A DNA stretch of 64,000 nt from assembly GCF_900141895.1 (NCBI RefSeq), contig NZ_FQYT01000003.1:103826-167825 (forward strand). Direction: 5' to 3'. The stretch comes from Parasporobacterium paucivorans DSM 15970 (GTDB lineage Bacteria > Bacillota > Clostridia > Lachnospirales > Lachnospiraceae). The translations under genes and the position numbers were made by a program. Positions 49,727 through 59,396 of this stretch are shown here, in pieces; within the stretch, counting starts at the first letter, position 1; each line of letters opens with the position of its first letter. Under the pieces are notes generated by a model that ran no database searches, was not told the DNA's origin, and worked only from the letters and a program-made list of their open reading frames with translations.

Positions 49727-50269
49727 ATGTCACGTATAGGAAGAATGCCTATCGCTATCCCGGCAGCAGTAACGGTCGATATAGCAGAAAATAATAAAGT
49801 GACTGTGAAAGGACCAATGGGAACACTTGAAAGAGTATTGCCTGCGGAAATGGATCTTAAATTAGAAGGCGAAACACTTATTGTTTCCAGACCTAATGAT
49901 TTAAAGAGAATGAAGTCATTGCACGGACTTACAAGGTCGCTGATTAACAATATGGTAATCGGTGTATCCGAAGGATATAAGAAAAACCTGGAAATCGTTG
50001 GCGTTGGTTACAGAGCGGCAAAACAGGGAAATAAATTAGTATTGACACTTGGATATTCCCACCCGGTTGAGATGGAAGATCCCGAAGGAATCGAAGCAAT
50101 AGTTACCGATCAGACCAAGATAACCGTAAGTGGTATTGATAAAGAAAAAGTTGGCCAATATGCAGCTGAAATCAGAGATAAGAGAAGACCAGAGCCATAT
50201 AAAGGCAAAGGTATTAAATATGCTAATGAAGTTGTCAGACGTAAAGTTGGTAAGACTGGTAAGAAATAA
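49727..50269 (+). CDS. rplF: 50S ribosomal protein L6
   Basis: Two-domain protein near the factor-binding site, 180 aa. [38 protein letters not shown] and the C-terminal signature [27 protein letters not shown] precedes the ATG. Confidence 0.97.
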   Translation: MSRIGRMPIAIPAAVTVDIAENNKVTVKGPMGTLERVLPAEMDLKLEGETLIVSRPNDLKRMKSLHGLTRSLINNMVIGVSEGYKKNLEIVGVGYRAAKQGNKLVLTLGYSHPVEMEDPEGIEAIVTDQTKITVSGIDKEKVGQYAAEIRDKRRPEPYKGKGIKYANEVVRRKVGKTGKK

Positions 50270-50286
50270 TTAAAGGAGTGACAAAA

Positions 50287-50655
50287 ATGGTTAATAAAAA
50301 ATCAAGAACAGAAGTCCGTGTTAATAAACACAGAAAATTACGTAATCGTTTCAGTGGTACTGCACAAAGACCACGTCTGGCTGTGTTCAGAAGTAATAAT
50401 CATATGTATGCTCAAATTATTGACGATACAGTTGGAAATACCTTGGCGTCTGCCTCTACGCTTGAAAAAGATATTAAGGCAGAGCTGGAAAAAACCAATA
50501 ACGTTGATGCAGCAGCATATTTAGGTGCAACGGTTGCCAAAAGAGCAATTGAAAAAGGTATAACGGATGTTGTCTTCGATAGAGGCGGCTTCATATATCA
50601 CGGCAAAGTTCAGGCTTTGGCAGATGCGGCAAGAGAAGCTGGTCTGAAATTCTAA
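50287..50655 (+). CDS. rplR: 50S ribosomal protein L18
   Basis: 5S rRNA-binding protein, 122 aa. [40 protein letters not shown] and [20 protein letters not shown]. The ATG at 50287 follows AAAGGAG; a GTG at 50278 is inside the ribosome binding site. Confidence 0.96.
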   Translation: MVNKKSRTEVRVNKHRKLRNRFSGTAQRPRLAVFRSNNHMYAQIIDDTVGNTLASASTLEKDIKAELEKTNNVDAAAYLGATVAKRAIEKGITDVVFDRGGFIYHGKVQALADAAREAGLKF

Positions 50656-50671
50656 TCAGGGAGGAGAACAT

Positions 50672-51181
50672 ATGAAACGTACAATCGTTGATGCCAGTCA
50701 GCTGGAACTGGAAGAAAAAGTAGTATCCATTAAACGTGTTACCAAGGTTGTTAAAGGTGGACGTAATTTCAGATTTACCGCTTTAGTTGTTGTCGGCGAC
50801 GGCAACGGAAACGTTGGCGTAGGTCTGGGAAAAGCGACTGAAATTCCTGAAGCAATCCGCAAGGGAAAAGAAGACGCTTCCAAAAAACTGGTAGCAATAC
50901 CAATGGATGACAACGCAAGTATTCCTCACGATATTATCGGAAAATTCGGCAGTGCTTCCGTACTGCTTAAGAGGGCACCGGAAGGTACAGGAGTTATCGC
51001 AGGAGGTCCTGCGCGTAACGTATTGGAAATGGCCGGAATTAAGAATATCCGTACAAAATCTTTAGGATCTAATAACAAACAGAATGTTGTTCTTGCTACA
51101 ATCCAGGGATTAGCAGCTTTGAAGACACCTGAGCAGGTAGCAAAACTTCGCGGGAAGACCGTAGAAGAAATTTTAGGATAA
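50672..51181 (+). CDS. rpsE: 30S ribosomal protein S5
   Basis: Decoding-fidelity protein, 169 aa. [20 protein letters not shown] is the conserved loop (spectinomycin site region), then [20 protein letters not shown] and the C-terminal domain with [27 protein letters not shown] precedes the ATG. Confidence 0.97.
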   Translation: MKRTIVDASQLELEEKVVSIKRVTKVVKGGRNFRFTALVVVGDGNGNVGVGLGKATEIPEAIRKGKEDASKKLVAIPMDDNASIPHDIIGKFGSASVLLKRAPEGTGVIAGGPARNVLEMAGIKNIRTKSLGSNNKQNVVLATIQGLAALKTPEQVAKLRGKTVEEILG

Positions 51182-51196
51182 CCAGGAGGGTCAGAG

Positions 51197-51379
51197 ATGG
51201 CAGGTAAATTAAAAATAACTTTAGTCAAATCTCCTATTGGTGCAATTCCAAAGCATAAGAAAACGATAGAAGCATTAGGCTTGAGAAAATTAAACAAATG
51301 CGTTGAGATGCCGGATAATGAAGCCATAAGAGGAATGATTTGGCACGTTAAGCATTTAGTAAAAGTAGAAGAAATTTAA
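51197..51379 (+). CDS. rpmD: 50S ribosomal protein L30
   Basis: Small protein of 60 aa: [20 protein letters not shown] and [20 protein letters not shown], ending in [17 protein letters not shown] precedes the ATG. Usual place between rpsE and rplO. Confidence 0.96.
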   Translation: MAGKLKITLVKSPIGAIPKHKKTIEALGLRKLNKCVEMPDNEAIRGMIWHVKHLVKVEEI

Positions 51380-51401
51380 TAACGATAAGGAGGTGCTGGA
51401 A

Positions 51402-51842
51402 ATGAACTTATCAAACTTACAAGCAGCTGAGGGATCAAAACATAGTGATAACTTCAGACGGGGACGCGGCCACGGATCAGGAAACGGAAAAACCGCTGGT
51501 AAAGGACATAAAGGCCAGAAAGCCCGTTCAGGAAGTCCGAGAATCGGATTTGAAGGCGGACAGATGCCCCTTTACAGAAGAATCCCTAAAAGAGGCTTCA
51601 CAAACAGAAACACTAAAGATATTGTCAGCGTTAATATAGGCTCATTGGAAATATTTGATAATGATACTGTTGTTACCATCGAAATGTTGGTTGATACAAG
51701 AATCGTTAGAAACCCTAAAGATGGAGTTAAAATATTGGGTAATGGAGAACTTACCAAAAAGCTGACAGTTATAGCAAACGGTTTTAGTGCCGGAGCGAAA
51801 GAGAAAATTGAGGCAGTTGGTGGAGTCAGCGAGGTGATTTAA
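51402..51842 (+). CDS. rplO: 50S ribosomal protein L15
   Basis: Late-assembly protein, 146 aa. The Gly-rich arm [20 protein letters not shown] and then [20 protein letters not shown], with [15 protein letters not shown] near the C-terminus. The ATG at 51402 follows AAGGAGGTG; the GTG at 51393 is in that site. The stop overlaps secY (TAATG). Confidence 0.96.
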   Translation: MNLSNLQAAEGSKHSDNFRRGRGHGSGNGKTAGKGHKGQKARSGSPRIGFEGGQMPLYRRIPKRGFTNRNTKDIVSVNIGSLEIFDNDTVVTIEMLVDTRIVRNPKDGVKILGNGELTKKLTVIANGFSAGAKEKIEAVGGVSEVI

Positions 51843-53167
51843 TGCTGGAAGGCTTAAGAAATGCATTTAAGATTAAAGAAATCAGAAACCGCATTTTCTA
51901 CACTTTTATTATTCTGATTATCGTCAGAATAGGATGCCAGCTTCCATTACCAGGCACTGACGCCGACGTAATAAAACAAATCATGGGAGACTTCTCGGTT
52001 GGTGCATTCAGCTTCTTCGATGCCCTGACCGGCAGCTCCTTTAGTAATATGTCCATATTTGCATTGAACATCACGCCGTACATCACTTCGACCATTATCA
52101 TGCAGCTTCTGACGATAGCCATACCAAAGCTTGAGGAACTGCAGAAAGAGGGAGAAGACGGAAGAAAGAAAATTGCAAAGATTACAAGATATTTGACGGT
52201 AGGTCTTGCGCTGGTTCAGTCGACGGCCATGAGCATCGGATTTGGAAACCAGGGTATGTTCGGCTCAAAATCCTCGATGTCCACTACTGAATATGTATGG
52301 ACACTTGCTGTAGCCGTTATTACTATGACCGCTGGTGCAGCGGTTATCATGTGGCTTGGTGAAAGAATTACGGAAAAAGGTATCGGAAACGGTATCTCCA
52401 TAATTCTTATGGTTAACATTATTGACCGTATGCCGACGGATCTTGCAGGACTGATCAATCAGTTCGTAAAAGGAGCCAGCTCCGTAGGTGGTTCTGCACT
52501 GGCAGCTCTGATAATCATTGCAGTAATTGTATTTGTAGTCCTGTTTGTTGTATACCTGCAGGGCGGACAGCGGAAGATTCCGGTCCAGTATGCTAAAAGA
52601 ATTGCAGGCAGAAAGACCTATGGAGGCCAGTCGTCCAATATCCCTTTAAGGGTAAACACGGCCGGTGTAATTCCAATCATCTTTGCGTCTTCACTTTTAC
52701 AGATACCGGTTATCATAACAAGCTTTACGTCGACATCCACCCCGGAATGGACCAGATTCTTCAGTACACACTACTGGTGCAATCCGCAGTATCCGATTTA
52801 TTCAGTAGGTTTTATCCTATATATCATCCTTGTTATATTTTTTGCTTATTTCTATACGTCAATCACTTTCAATCCAATGGAAGTGGCAGACAACATGAAA
52901 AAACAGGGTGGATTCATACCAGGTATCAGGCCAGGAAAACCAACGACCGAGTACCTTACCAGAATTTTGAACTACGTTATTTTTATAGGAGCGGTCGGAC
53001 TGCTTATAGTTGCAGCTGTGCCAATCATATTCTCAGGATATTTTGCAACATCATTATCATTTGGAGGTACTTCACTGATCATCATCGTAGGCGTTATACT
53101 GGACACGGTTAAGAAGGTTGAGTCCATGATGGTTGTCCGTAACTATAAAGGCTTCCTGAATGACTGA
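51842..53167 (+). CDS. secY: Preprotein translocase subunit SecY
   Basis: Central channel of the Sec translocon, 441 aa with ten transmembrane helices. FYTFIILIIVRIGCQLPLPG is the first helix, ALNITPYITSTIIMQLLTIA the conserved segment of helix 2, and GIGNGISIILMVNII and GFIPGIRPGKPTTEYL are further signatures. Start codon overlaps the rplO stop, so translation is coupled. Confidence 0.97.
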   Translation: MLEGLRNAFKIKEIRNRIFYTFIILIIVRIGCQLPLPGTDADVIKQIMGDFSVGAFSFFDALTGSSFSNMSIFALNITPYITSTIIMQLLTIAIPKLEELQKEGEDGRKKIAKITRYLTVGLALVQSTAMSIGFGNQGMFGSKSSMSTTEYVWTLAVAVITMTAGAAVIMWLGERITEKGIGNGISIILMVNIIDRMPTDLAGLINQFVKGASSVGGSALAALIIIAVIVFVVLFVVYLQGGQRKIPVQYAKRIAGRKTYGGQSSNIPLRVNTAGVIPIIFASSLLQIPVIITSFTSTSTPEWTRFFSTHYWCNPQYPIYSVGFILYIILVIFFAYFYTSITFNPMEVADNMKKQGGFIPGIRPGKPTTEYLTRILNYVIFIGAVGLLIVAAVPIIFSGYFATSLSFGGTSLIIIVGVILDTVKKVESMMVVRNYKGFLND

Positions 53168-53205
53168 TGCAAGGTTCCGCGATTTTGAAAAGAGGTTAAG
53201 TTAAA

Positions 53206-53850
53206 ATGAAAATAATTATGTTAGGTGCACCTGGAGCAGGAAAAGGTACACAGGCAAAAATGATTTCAGACAAGTACAAGATCCCCCATATTTCCACAGG
53301 AGATATATTCAGGGCAAATATTAAAAACGGTACGGAACTTGGTACTAAGGCAAAATCCTATATGGACCAGGGGCTTCTGGTTCCGGACGAGCTGGTGGTG
53401 GACCTGGTGGTGGATCGCCTTCAACAGGAAGACTGCAGGAACGGTTACATACTTGACGGATTCCCCAGGACAATACCACAGGCAGAAAGCCTGGAAGCTG
53501 CATTGAAAAATCTGAATGAAAAGATTGAATTTGCACTTAATATTGAAGTCCCTGACGAAAAGATTGTAAAAAGAATGGCTGGAAGAAGAGCCTGCGGTTC
53601 ATGCAGCGCTACCTACCATATCGAAAATGTTCCTCCCAAAGTTGAAGGAATATGCGACATATGCAAAGGCAATCTTATTATAAGGGATGACGACAGACCG
53701 GAGACGGTTAAAAAACGTTTGGATGTATACCATGAACAGACTCAGCCTTTGATTCAGTATTATGAGGATAAGAAGATTCTGGTAAATATTGATGGAACTC
53801 AGGAAATGATGGAAGTATTCAACAACATCATCAGCATATTGGAGGCGTAA
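53206..53850 (+). CDS. adk: Adenylate kinase, zinc-binding lid form
   Basis: Interconverts ATP + AMP and 2 ADP; 214 aa. Walker [24 protein letters not shown] site [24 protein letters not shown], and the long LID with four cysteines (CGSC and CDIC) that hold zinc, as in Gram-positive enzymes. It is 38 nt after secY, its standard place in Firmicutes. Confidence 0.97.
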   Translation: MKIIMLGAPGAGKGTQAKMISDKYKIPHISTGDIFRANIKNGTELGTKAKSYMDQGLLVPDELVVDLVVDRLQQEDCRNGYILDGFPRTIPQAESLEAALKNLNEKIEFALNIEVPDEKIVKRMAGRRACGSCSATYHIENVPPKVEGICDICKGNLIIRDDDRPETVKKRLDVYHEQTQPLIQYYEDKKILVNIDGTQEMMEVFNNIISILEA

Positions 53851-53852
53851 AA

Positions 53853-54602
53853 ATGTCGGTGTCCATTAAATCGAACAGAGAAATAGCGTTAATGCGCGAA
53901 GCTGGGAAAATACTGTCGGATGTGCTCCTTCAACTGGGCGAGTCCGTAAAGGCAGGAGTTTCCACCTGGGAGATTGATCAAATCGGCGAAAAGCTAATCC
54001 GCAGCTATGGCTGTGAACCATCATTTCTGAATTATGAGGGATTTCCAGCTTCTGTGTGCATTTCAGTAAATGATGAAGTGGTACACGGGATTCCTACTAA
54101 AGAAAAAATACTTCATGATGGCGACATTGTCAGTTTTGATGCCGGGGTGATATACAGCGGATATCATGCTGATGCAGCCAGGACTTACCCGGTAGGCAAT
54201 ATTTCGGAAGAGGCAGCCGCACTGATTGAGGTTACAAAGCAAAGCTTCTTTGAAGGAATGAAATATGCAAAAGAGGGAAATTACCTGCACGACATATCCA
54301 ATGCAATTGCAGAATACGCAGAAAATTTTGGGTATGGAGTTGTCCGGGATTTGGTCGGGCATGGAATAGGGAAACATCTGCATGAAGATCCGCAGATTCC
54401 AAATTTTAAGCAGGTAAAAAGAGGCGTCAGACTTAAAGCGGGAATGACGCTGGCCATAGAACCCATGATCAACGCCGGAAGGTATGACGTGGTCTGGATG
54501 GATGATGACTGGACCGTAGTCACGGATGACGGATCGCTTTCAGCTCATTACGAAAACACAGTACTGATCACGGACGGTGAGCCTGAAATTTTGACTTTGT
54601 AA
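53853..54602 (+). CDS. map: Methionine aminopeptidase, type I
   Basis: Removes N-terminal Met from new proteins; 249 aa. Metal ligands: Asp in VSFDAGV and in HADAARTYPVG (near residues 95-107), His in LVGHGIGKHLHEDP near 170, Glu in LAIEPMIN near 205 and in HYENTVLI near 235. The ATG at 53853 starts two bases after the adk stop, with GGAGG at the adk end. Confidence 0.96.
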   Translation: MSVSIKSNREIALMREAGKILSDVLLQLGESVKAGVSTWEIDQIGEKLIRSYGCEPSFLNYEGFPASVCISVNDEVVHGIPTKEKILHDGDIVSFDAGVIYSGYHADAARTYPVGNISEEAAALIEVTKQSFFEGMKYAKEGNYLHDISNAIAEYAENFGYGVVRDLVGHGIGKHLHEDPQIPNFKQVKRGVRLKAGMTLAIEPMINAGRYDVVWMDDDWTVVTDDGSLSAHYENTVLITDGEPEILTL

Positions 54603-54614
54603 GAGGAAGTACTT

Positions 54615-54860
54615 ATGACACAATATGAAATTGGGACGCTGGTGTTTTCAAGGGCAGGGCATGACAAGGACAATCTCTATGTTATAATATCGGAGGAACC
54701 TGAATATGTATTCCTGGCAGATGGAAAGATCAAAACAATAGAAAATCCCAAGAAAAAAAACAAGAAACACATCCAGGTAATTCACAGTAAAATCGAGACC
54801 GAGAAGACAATTACCAATGAGGATATAAAAAGAGGAATAAAACTCTACAAGTCAAAATAG
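54615..54860 (+). CDS. KOW-domain RNA-binding protein, L14e-like
   Basis: An 81-aa basic protein of the family found between map and infA in many Firmicutes. The start YEIGTLVFSRAGHDKDNLYV is a KOW-like SH3 strand set, then VFLADGKIKTIENPKKKNKK and a basic tail. Similar proteins resemble archaeal/eukaryotic L14e. The role is unproved; association with ribosomes is inferred from its genes' company. GAGGAAG site and 12-nt spacing support co-translation with map. Confidence 0.8.
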   Translation: MTQYEIGTLVFSRAGHDKDNLYVIISEEPEYVFLADGKIKTIENPKKKNKKHIQVIHSKIETEKTITNEDIKRGIKLYKSK

Positions 54861-54879
54861 ATTATAGGAGGTCTTGTGA

Positions 54880-55098
54880 ATGTCAAAAGCTGACGTTATC
54901 GAAATTGAAGGAAGAGTAATCGAAAAACTCCCAAATGCTATGTTCCAGGTTGAGCTGGAAAACGGACACAAAGTACTGGCGCATATAAGCGGAAAACTCA
55001 GAATGAACTTTATTAAAATTTTACCAGGTGACAAAGTTACCATAGAACTTTCTCCCTACGACCTGACAAAAGGAAGAATAATCTGGCGAGATAAGTAA
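54880..55098 (+). CDS. infA: Translation initiation factor IF-1
   Basis: OB-fold factor that fills the A site during initiation; 72 aa. [20 protein letters not shown], then [20 protein letters not shown] and the end [20 protein letters not shown] precedes the ATG. Confidence 0.97.
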   Translation: MSKADVIEIEGRVIEKLPNAMFQVELENGHKVLAHISGKLRMNFIKILPGDKVTIELSPYDLTKGRIIWRDK

Positions 55099-55206
55099 GC
55101 CGGATGCACGTAATTGGGAAGAAAAACTCAACACAAGTTTTGCTTGATTATTCCATATTGGGATGCTATAATGAAAAGCGGACTTTTTTTGAAAGGAGGA
55201 TTTACT

Positions 55207-55320
55207 GTGAAAGTAAGATCATCAGTTAAACCTATTTGTGAAAAATGCAAAGTCATTAAAAGAAAAGGCAGTATCAGAGTAATCTGTGAAAACCCTAAGC
55301 ATAAACAAAGACAGGGTTAA
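55207..55320 (+). CDS. rpmJ: 50S ribosomal protein L36, zinc-binding form
   Basis: The smallest ribosomal protein, 37 aa: [20 protein letters not shown] with a third Cys and a His in [13 protein letters not shown], the C-x2-C-x12-C-x4-H zinc set of the C+ form. It begins with GTG at 55207 after AAAGGAGGA. The frame is open further upstream to 55114, but that is not conserved. Confidence 0.96.
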   Translation: MKVRSSVKPICEKCKVIKRKGSIRVICENPKHKQRQG

Positions 55321-55340
55321 TGCTGGTTCTAAGCGGCTGC

Positions 55341-55373
55341 AGTAGTGAGACACCAGGTAAAGTTGTTCACTAC
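55341..55373 (+). promoter_or_regulatory. Hairpin upstream of rpsM
   Basis: AGTAGTGA (55341-55348) pairs perfectly with TCACTACT (55366-55373) in the 98-nt gap between rpmJ and rpsM. There is no U-run, so a terminator is unlikely. It is placed where the alpha operon control site (S4-binding) is found in Escherichia coli. Confidence 0.5.
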
Positions 55374-55418
55374 TATTAAATAAAATCTATATAATAAACA
55401 ATGGAGGTGCAATAAACC

Positions 55419-55787
55419 ATGGCTCGTATTTCCGGAATTGATTTACCAAGAGAAAAACGAATTGAAATTGGATTAACATACATTTATGGTATCGGCAGAG
55501 TTAGTGCAAATCGCATACTTGCTGATGCAAAAGTTAATCCCGATACAAGAGTCAGAGACTTAACAGATGATGAAATCAAAAGAATCAGCGCAGTTATCGA
55601 TGATTCACAAATGGTTGAAGGCGATTTAAGAAGAGAAATCGCTATGAACATCAAGAGATTACAGGAAATTGGATGCTACAGAGGCATTCGTCATAGAAAA
55701 GGACTTCCAGTTCGCGGACAGAAAACAAAAACTAACGCAAGAACTAGAAAAGGCCCAAGAAGAACAGTTGCGAACAAGAAAAAATAA
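55419..55787 (+). CDS. rpsM: 30S ribosomal protein S13
   Basis: Head protein that contacts the P-site tRNA and the large subunit; 122 aa. [37 protein letters not shown] and the basic tail [27 protein letters not shown] precedes the ATG. First gene of the alpha segment. Confidence 0.97.
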   Translation: MARISGIDLPREKRIEIGLTYIYGIGRVSANRILADAKVNPDTRVRDLTDDEIKRISAVIDDSQMVEGDLRREIAMNIKRLQEIGCYRGIRHRKGLPVRGQKTKTNARTRKGPRRTVANKKK

Positions 55788-55830
55788 TTAAACCCAGAAA
55801 CGGGAACCCATAAGGGAGGTTAGTTTATAA

Positions 55831-56226
55831 ATGGCTAAAAAAGTTACGAAAAAAGTGACAAAGAAGCGTGTTAAGAAAAACGTTGAACGAGGACAGGCAC
55901 ATATCCAATCATCTTTTAACAATACGATTGTAACGTTAACGGATACAGAAGGAAACGCCTTATCATGGGCTAGTGCCGGTGGTCTTGGATTTAGAGGTTC
56001 AAGGAAATCTACTCCTTATGCAGCTCAAATGGCAGCGGAAACTGCAACTAAAGCAGCTTTGATTCACGGCTTGAAATCAGTTGATGTTATGGTTAAAGGT
56101 CCGGGATCAGGAAGAGAAGCAGCAATCCGTGCGCTCCAGGCCTGCGGTCTTGAAGTCACAAGTATTAAGGACGTTACACCGGTACCACATAACGGATGTC
56201 GTCCACCAAAACGCAGAAGAGTTTAA
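55831..56226 (+). CDS. rpsK: 30S ribosomal protein S11
   Basis: Platform protein, 131 aa. [20 protein letters not shown], then [20 protein letters not shown] and [19 protein letters not shown] at the end. The N-terminus is rich in Lys ([18 protein letters not shown]). GGGAGG lies before the ATG. Confidence 0.97.
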   Translation: MAKKVTKKVTKKRVKKNVERGQAHIQSSFNNTIVTLTDTEGNALSWASAGGLGFRGSRKSTPYAAQMAAETATKAALIHGLKSVDVMVKGPGSGREAAIRALQACGLEVTSIKDVTPVPHNGCRPPKRRRV

Positions 56227-56242
56227 TGGGAGGTGCACATAG

Positions 56243-56839
56243 ATGGCAGTAAATAGAGTTCCTGTTCTTAAAAGATGCAGATCACTTGGATTAGATCCAG
56301 TTTATTTAGGAATAGATAAGAAATCAACAAGAGAATTAAGAAGAAGCAACAGAAAGCTCAGCGAGTATGGTCTTCAGCTTAGAGAAAAACAGAAAGCAAA
56401 ATTCATATATGGTGTTCTGGAGAAACCTTTCAGAAACTATTATGATAAAGCGAAAAAAATGAGCGGACAGGCTGGTCCTAACCTTATAATCATGTTAGAG
56501 ACAAGACTTGATAATATTATTTACCGTTTAGGATTTGCCAGAACCAGAAGAGAAGCAAGACAGATCGTTGGTCATAAACATGTACTTGTAAATGGAAGAT
56601 GCGTTAATATTCCATCCTACCTGGTTAAAGCAGGCGATACTATTGAAATTAAAGAGAAATGCAAAGATTCCCAGAGATATAAGGATGTGTTAGAAGCAAC
56701 CGGAGGAAGACTTGTTCCTGATTGGTTGGAGGCAGATCCCGAAAATCTTAAAGGTGCAATCAAAGAACTTCCTTTAAGAGAAAACATTGACGTACCAGTT
56801 AATGAAGTGCTTATTGTCGAATTATATTCTAAGAATTAG
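56243..56839 (+). CDS. rpsD: 30S ribosomal protein S4
   Basis: Primary 16S rRNA-binding protein, 198 aa, and an autoregulator in other bacteria. [20 protein letters not shown] followed by [20 protein letters not shown] is the S4 RNA-binding fold. The N-terminus has no zinc cysteine cluster. Its location inside this operon, and not alone as in Bacillus, is usual for Clostridia. Confidence 0.96.
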   Translation: MAVNRVPVLKRCRSLGLDPVYLGIDKKSTRELRRSNRKLSEYGLQLREKQKAKFIYGVLEKPFRNYYDKAKKMSGQAGPNLIIMLETRLDNIIYRLGFARTRREARQIVGHKHVLVNGRCVNIPSYLVKAGDTIEIKEKCKDSQRYKDVLEATGGRLVPDWLEADPENLKGAIKELPLRENIDVPVNEVLIVELYSKN

Positions 56840-56868
56840 GCAATTCCAAAAAAAGGAGGGGCTGTGTA

Positions 56869-57828
56869 GTGTTCGATTTTGAGAAACCCAATATTGAAAT
56901 TGCTGAAATATCCGATGACAAGAAATATGGAAGATTTGTAGTTGAACCCTTGGAGAGAGGTTATGGTATCACCCTTGGCAACTCTTTGAGAAGAATTATG
57001 CTTTCATCGTTACCGGGTTCTGCAGTAAGCCAGGTAAAGATCGACGGAGTTTTACATGAATTCAGTACAATCCCCGGTGTTAAGGAAGATGTTACTGAAA
57101 TCATTATGAATATAAAAAACTTGGCCATAAGAAATACATGCGACACGGATGAAGCAAAAACCGCATATATTGAGTACACTGGTGAAGGTGTGATTACTGC
57201 TGCCGATATCAAAGCGGATCCGGATATTGAGATTATCAATCCGGAGCTGGTAATAGCAACGCTTGACGGCTCAGCGGATTGCAGGCTGTACATGGAGCTT
57301 ACCATCACTAAGGGACGAGGCTATGTAAGTGCTGAAAAGAATAAAAATGACGATCTGCCAATCGGCGTGATTGCGATTGATTCCATCTATACTCCGGTTG
57401 AAAGGGTTAATCTGAACGTGCAGAACACCCGTGTAGGCCAGATTACAGATTATGATAAACTTACCTTGGACTGCTATACAAACGGAACACTCTTCCCGGA
57501 TGAAGCCGTAAGTCTTGCAGCTAAAGTTCTCAGTGAACATTTAAGTTTATTTATAGACTTATCCGCCAATGCAAAAAATGCTGAAATTATGGTGGAGAAG
57601 GAAGATAACAAAAAAGAAAAAGTGCTTGAAATGAACATTGATGAATTGGAACTTTCCGTTCGTTCATATAATTGTCTCAAGAGAGCCGGAATCAACACAG
57701 TCGAAGAGTTGACCAACAGGACAGCTGACGACATGATGAAGGTTAGAAACCTTGGCCGCAAGTCTTTGGAAGAAGTGCTTGCAAAACTTAAAGAACTTGG
57801 CTTGGCGTTAAATCAAAGCGAGGAATAA
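56869..57828 (+). CDS. rpoA: DNA-directed RNA polymerase alpha subunit
   Basis: Assembly platform of RNA polymerase, 319 aa. The N-terminal domain has RYGRF-like [20 protein letters not shown] and [20 protein letters not shown]; the C-terminal domain [20 protein letters not shown] and [20 protein letters not shown] binds UP elements and activators. GTG start at 56869 after AAAGGAGGGG. Confidence 0.97.
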   Translation: MFDFEKPNIEIAEISDDKKYGRFVVEPLERGYGITLGNSLRRIMLSSLPGSAVSQVKIDGVLHEFSTIPGVKEDVTEIIMNIKNLAIRNTCDTDEAKTAYIEYTGEGVITAADIKADPDIEIINPELVIATLDGSADCRLYMELTITKGRGYVSAEKNKNDDLPIGVIAIDSIYTPVERVNLNVQNTRVGQITDYDKLTLDCYTNGTLFPDEAVSLAAKVLSEHLSLFIDLSANAKNAEIMVEKEDNKKEKVLEMNIDELELSVRSYNCLKRAGINTVEELTNRTADDMMKVRNLGRKSLEEVLAKLKELGLALNQSEE

Positions 57829-57854
57829 AAAGCCTGTGTAAAGGAGGTAGTAAG

Positions 57855-58391
57855 ATGTCAGGATACAGAAAACTCAGTAGAACCAGCAGTCAGAGAAAGG
57901 CCCTGATCAGAAATCAGGTAACTAATCTGTTATATAATGGCAAAATCGTAACAACTGAGGCGAAAGCCAAGGAAATTAGAAAAGTTGCTGAAGGATTGAT
58001 TGCATTAGCTGTAAAAGAGAAAGACAATTTTGAGGAAGTTACGGTAAAAGCTAAAGTAGCCCGTAAGGATAAAGATGGTAAGAGGGTTAAGGAAGTAGTA
58101 GATGGCAAAAAGGTTGATATTTTTGATGAAGTTGATAAAACTATCAAAAAAGATGCTCCTTCCCGTCTGCATGCCAGAAGAAAAATGCTCAGCGTACTTT
58201 ACCCTGTAAAGGAAGTGCCACAGAAGGCTGCCGGCAAAAAGAAAAACACGGTTGATGTTGATCTGGTTGGTAAACTTTTTGATGAAATTGCTCCTAAATA
58301 CACCCAGCGTAATGGCGGATACACAAGAATTGTGAAAATCGGCCTGCGTAAAGGTGATGCAGCAATGGAAGTATTATTAGAACTTGTATAA
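57855..58391 (+). CDS. rplQ: 50S ribosomal protein L17 with an internal extension
   Basis: Large-subunit protein near the tunnel exit. The conserved start [20 protein letters not shown] and the conserved end [20 protein letters not shown] bracket extra sequence, so the product is 178 aa against about 115-120 aa usually. The main insertion is a Lys-rich stretch at about residues 55-100 ([20 protein letters not shown]) before LHARRKM, with a smaller KKKN-containing one near 125. Some Lachnospiraceae have this longer form. Last gene of the cluster, with a terminator behind it. Confidence 0.94.
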   Translation: MSGYRKLSRTSSQRKALIRNQVTNLLYNGKIVTTEAKAKEIRKVAEGLIALAVKEKDNFEEVTVKAKVARKDKDGKRVKEVVDGKKVDIFDEVDKTIKKDAPSRLHARRKMLSVLYPVKEVPQKAAGKKKNTVDVDLVGKLFDEIAPKYTQRNGGYTRIVKIGLRKGDAAMEVLLELV

Positions 58392-58403
58392 TTCAAATAT
58401 CAG

Positions 58404-58446
58404 AAAAGTGTCCGGTCTTAATGGCTGAACACTTTTCTTTTTTTGA
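58404..58446 (+). terminator. Terminator of the S10-spc-alpha cluster
   Basis: AAAAGTGT (58404-58411) and ACACTTTT (58429-58436), with further inner pairs CGG/CTG, followed by CTTTTTTTG. Confidence 0.85.
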
Positions 58447-58462
58447 TGCTGCAACAGAACAG

Positions 58463-58491
58463 TTGCAAAATACGATTAAATAATTTACAAT
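58463..58491 (+). promoter_or_regulatory. Promoter of ecfA1-ecfA2-ecfT-truA
   Basis: TTGCAA (58463-58468) and TACAAT (58486-58491) are 17 bp apart, 45 bp before the first ECF gene. Confidence 0.6.
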
Positions 58492-58535
58492 ATAAGGTAC
58501 TCTTAAAAAGGTAAATAAATTAAGGAAAAATTCGA

Positions 58536-59396
58536 ATGAGTATCATTAAATCCACGAGGCTTGTCTACGATTATGTGAGATTGAGCGAAGACGAAAAAAG
58601 TGAAGAAATAAGCAGGGCAATAAACGGAGTGGACATAGAAGTCCTCGATGGCGAATTTATTGCCATACTAGGACATAACGGTTCAGGGAAGTCGACTTTT
58701 GCCAAGCACATAAATGCGCTGCTGACGCCGACGGAAGGGACTTTGTGGCTGGACGGCATGGATACGCAGGACAGGGAATTCCTCTGGCAAATTCGGCAGA
58801 CGGCTGGAATGGTATTCCAGAACCCGGACAACCAGATTATTGGAACCGTGGTGGAAGAAGACGTCGGATTCGGACCGGAAAATATGGGAATAGAAACCGG
58901 TGAGATCTGGAACCGGGTTAATGATGCGCTGGAAGCAGTGGATATGAATGCATTCCGGAAGAAGTCTCCGAACAAGCTGTCTGGTGGACAGAAGCAGAGG
59001 GTAGCCATTGCCGGTGTTCTTGCCATGAAGCCAAAGTGCATCGTACTGGATGAACCTACGGCCATGCTGGATCCTCTTGGCAGAAAAGAGGTACTTCAGA
59101 CGGTCAGAGAACTGAACCGCCGGGAAAAGGTCACGGTAATATATATTACGCACAACATGGAAGAAGTCATTCATGCAGACCGGGTCATCGTCATGGATGG
59201 AGGTCAGATACGAATGCAGGGAACTCCTGGTGAAATTTTTTCGAAGGTGACAGAATTGAAATCTTTAGGGTTGGAGGTTCCGGCTGTTACGGAGCTGGCG
59301 TACTGCCTCAAAGAGAAAGGTCTTCAAATCCGTGAGGGAATTCTCACGATAGATGAATTGGTGGATGAAGTATGTCGATTAAGCTCGAAAATATAA
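58536..59396 (+). CDS. ecfA1: ECF transporter ATP-binding protein A1
   Basis: One of two ATPases of the energy-coupling factor module that powers many vitamin-specific S-components. 286 aa: Walker A LGHNGSGKSTFAKHINALL near residue 48, Q-loop GMVFQNPDNQIIGTVVEEDV, signature NKLSGGQKQRVAIAGVLAMK and Walker B CIVLDEPTAMLDP near 170, H-loop YITHNMEE. The ribosome binding site is weak (TAAGGAAAAA). It overlaps ecfA2 by 25 nt. Confidence 0.95.
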   Translation: MSIIKSTRLVYDYVRLSEDEKSEEISRAINGVDIEVLDGEFIAILGHNGSGKSTFAKHINALLTPTEGTLWLDGMDTQDREFLWQIRQTAGMVFQNPDNQIIGTVVEEDVGFGPENMGIETGEIWNRVNDALEAVDMNAFRKKSPNKLSGGQKQRVAIAGVLAMKPKCIVLDEPTAMLDPLGRKEVLQTVRELNRREKVTVIYITHNMEEVIHADRVIVMDGGQIRMQGTPGEIFSKVTELKSLGLEVPAVTELAYCLKEKGLQIREGILTIDELVDEVCRLSSKI

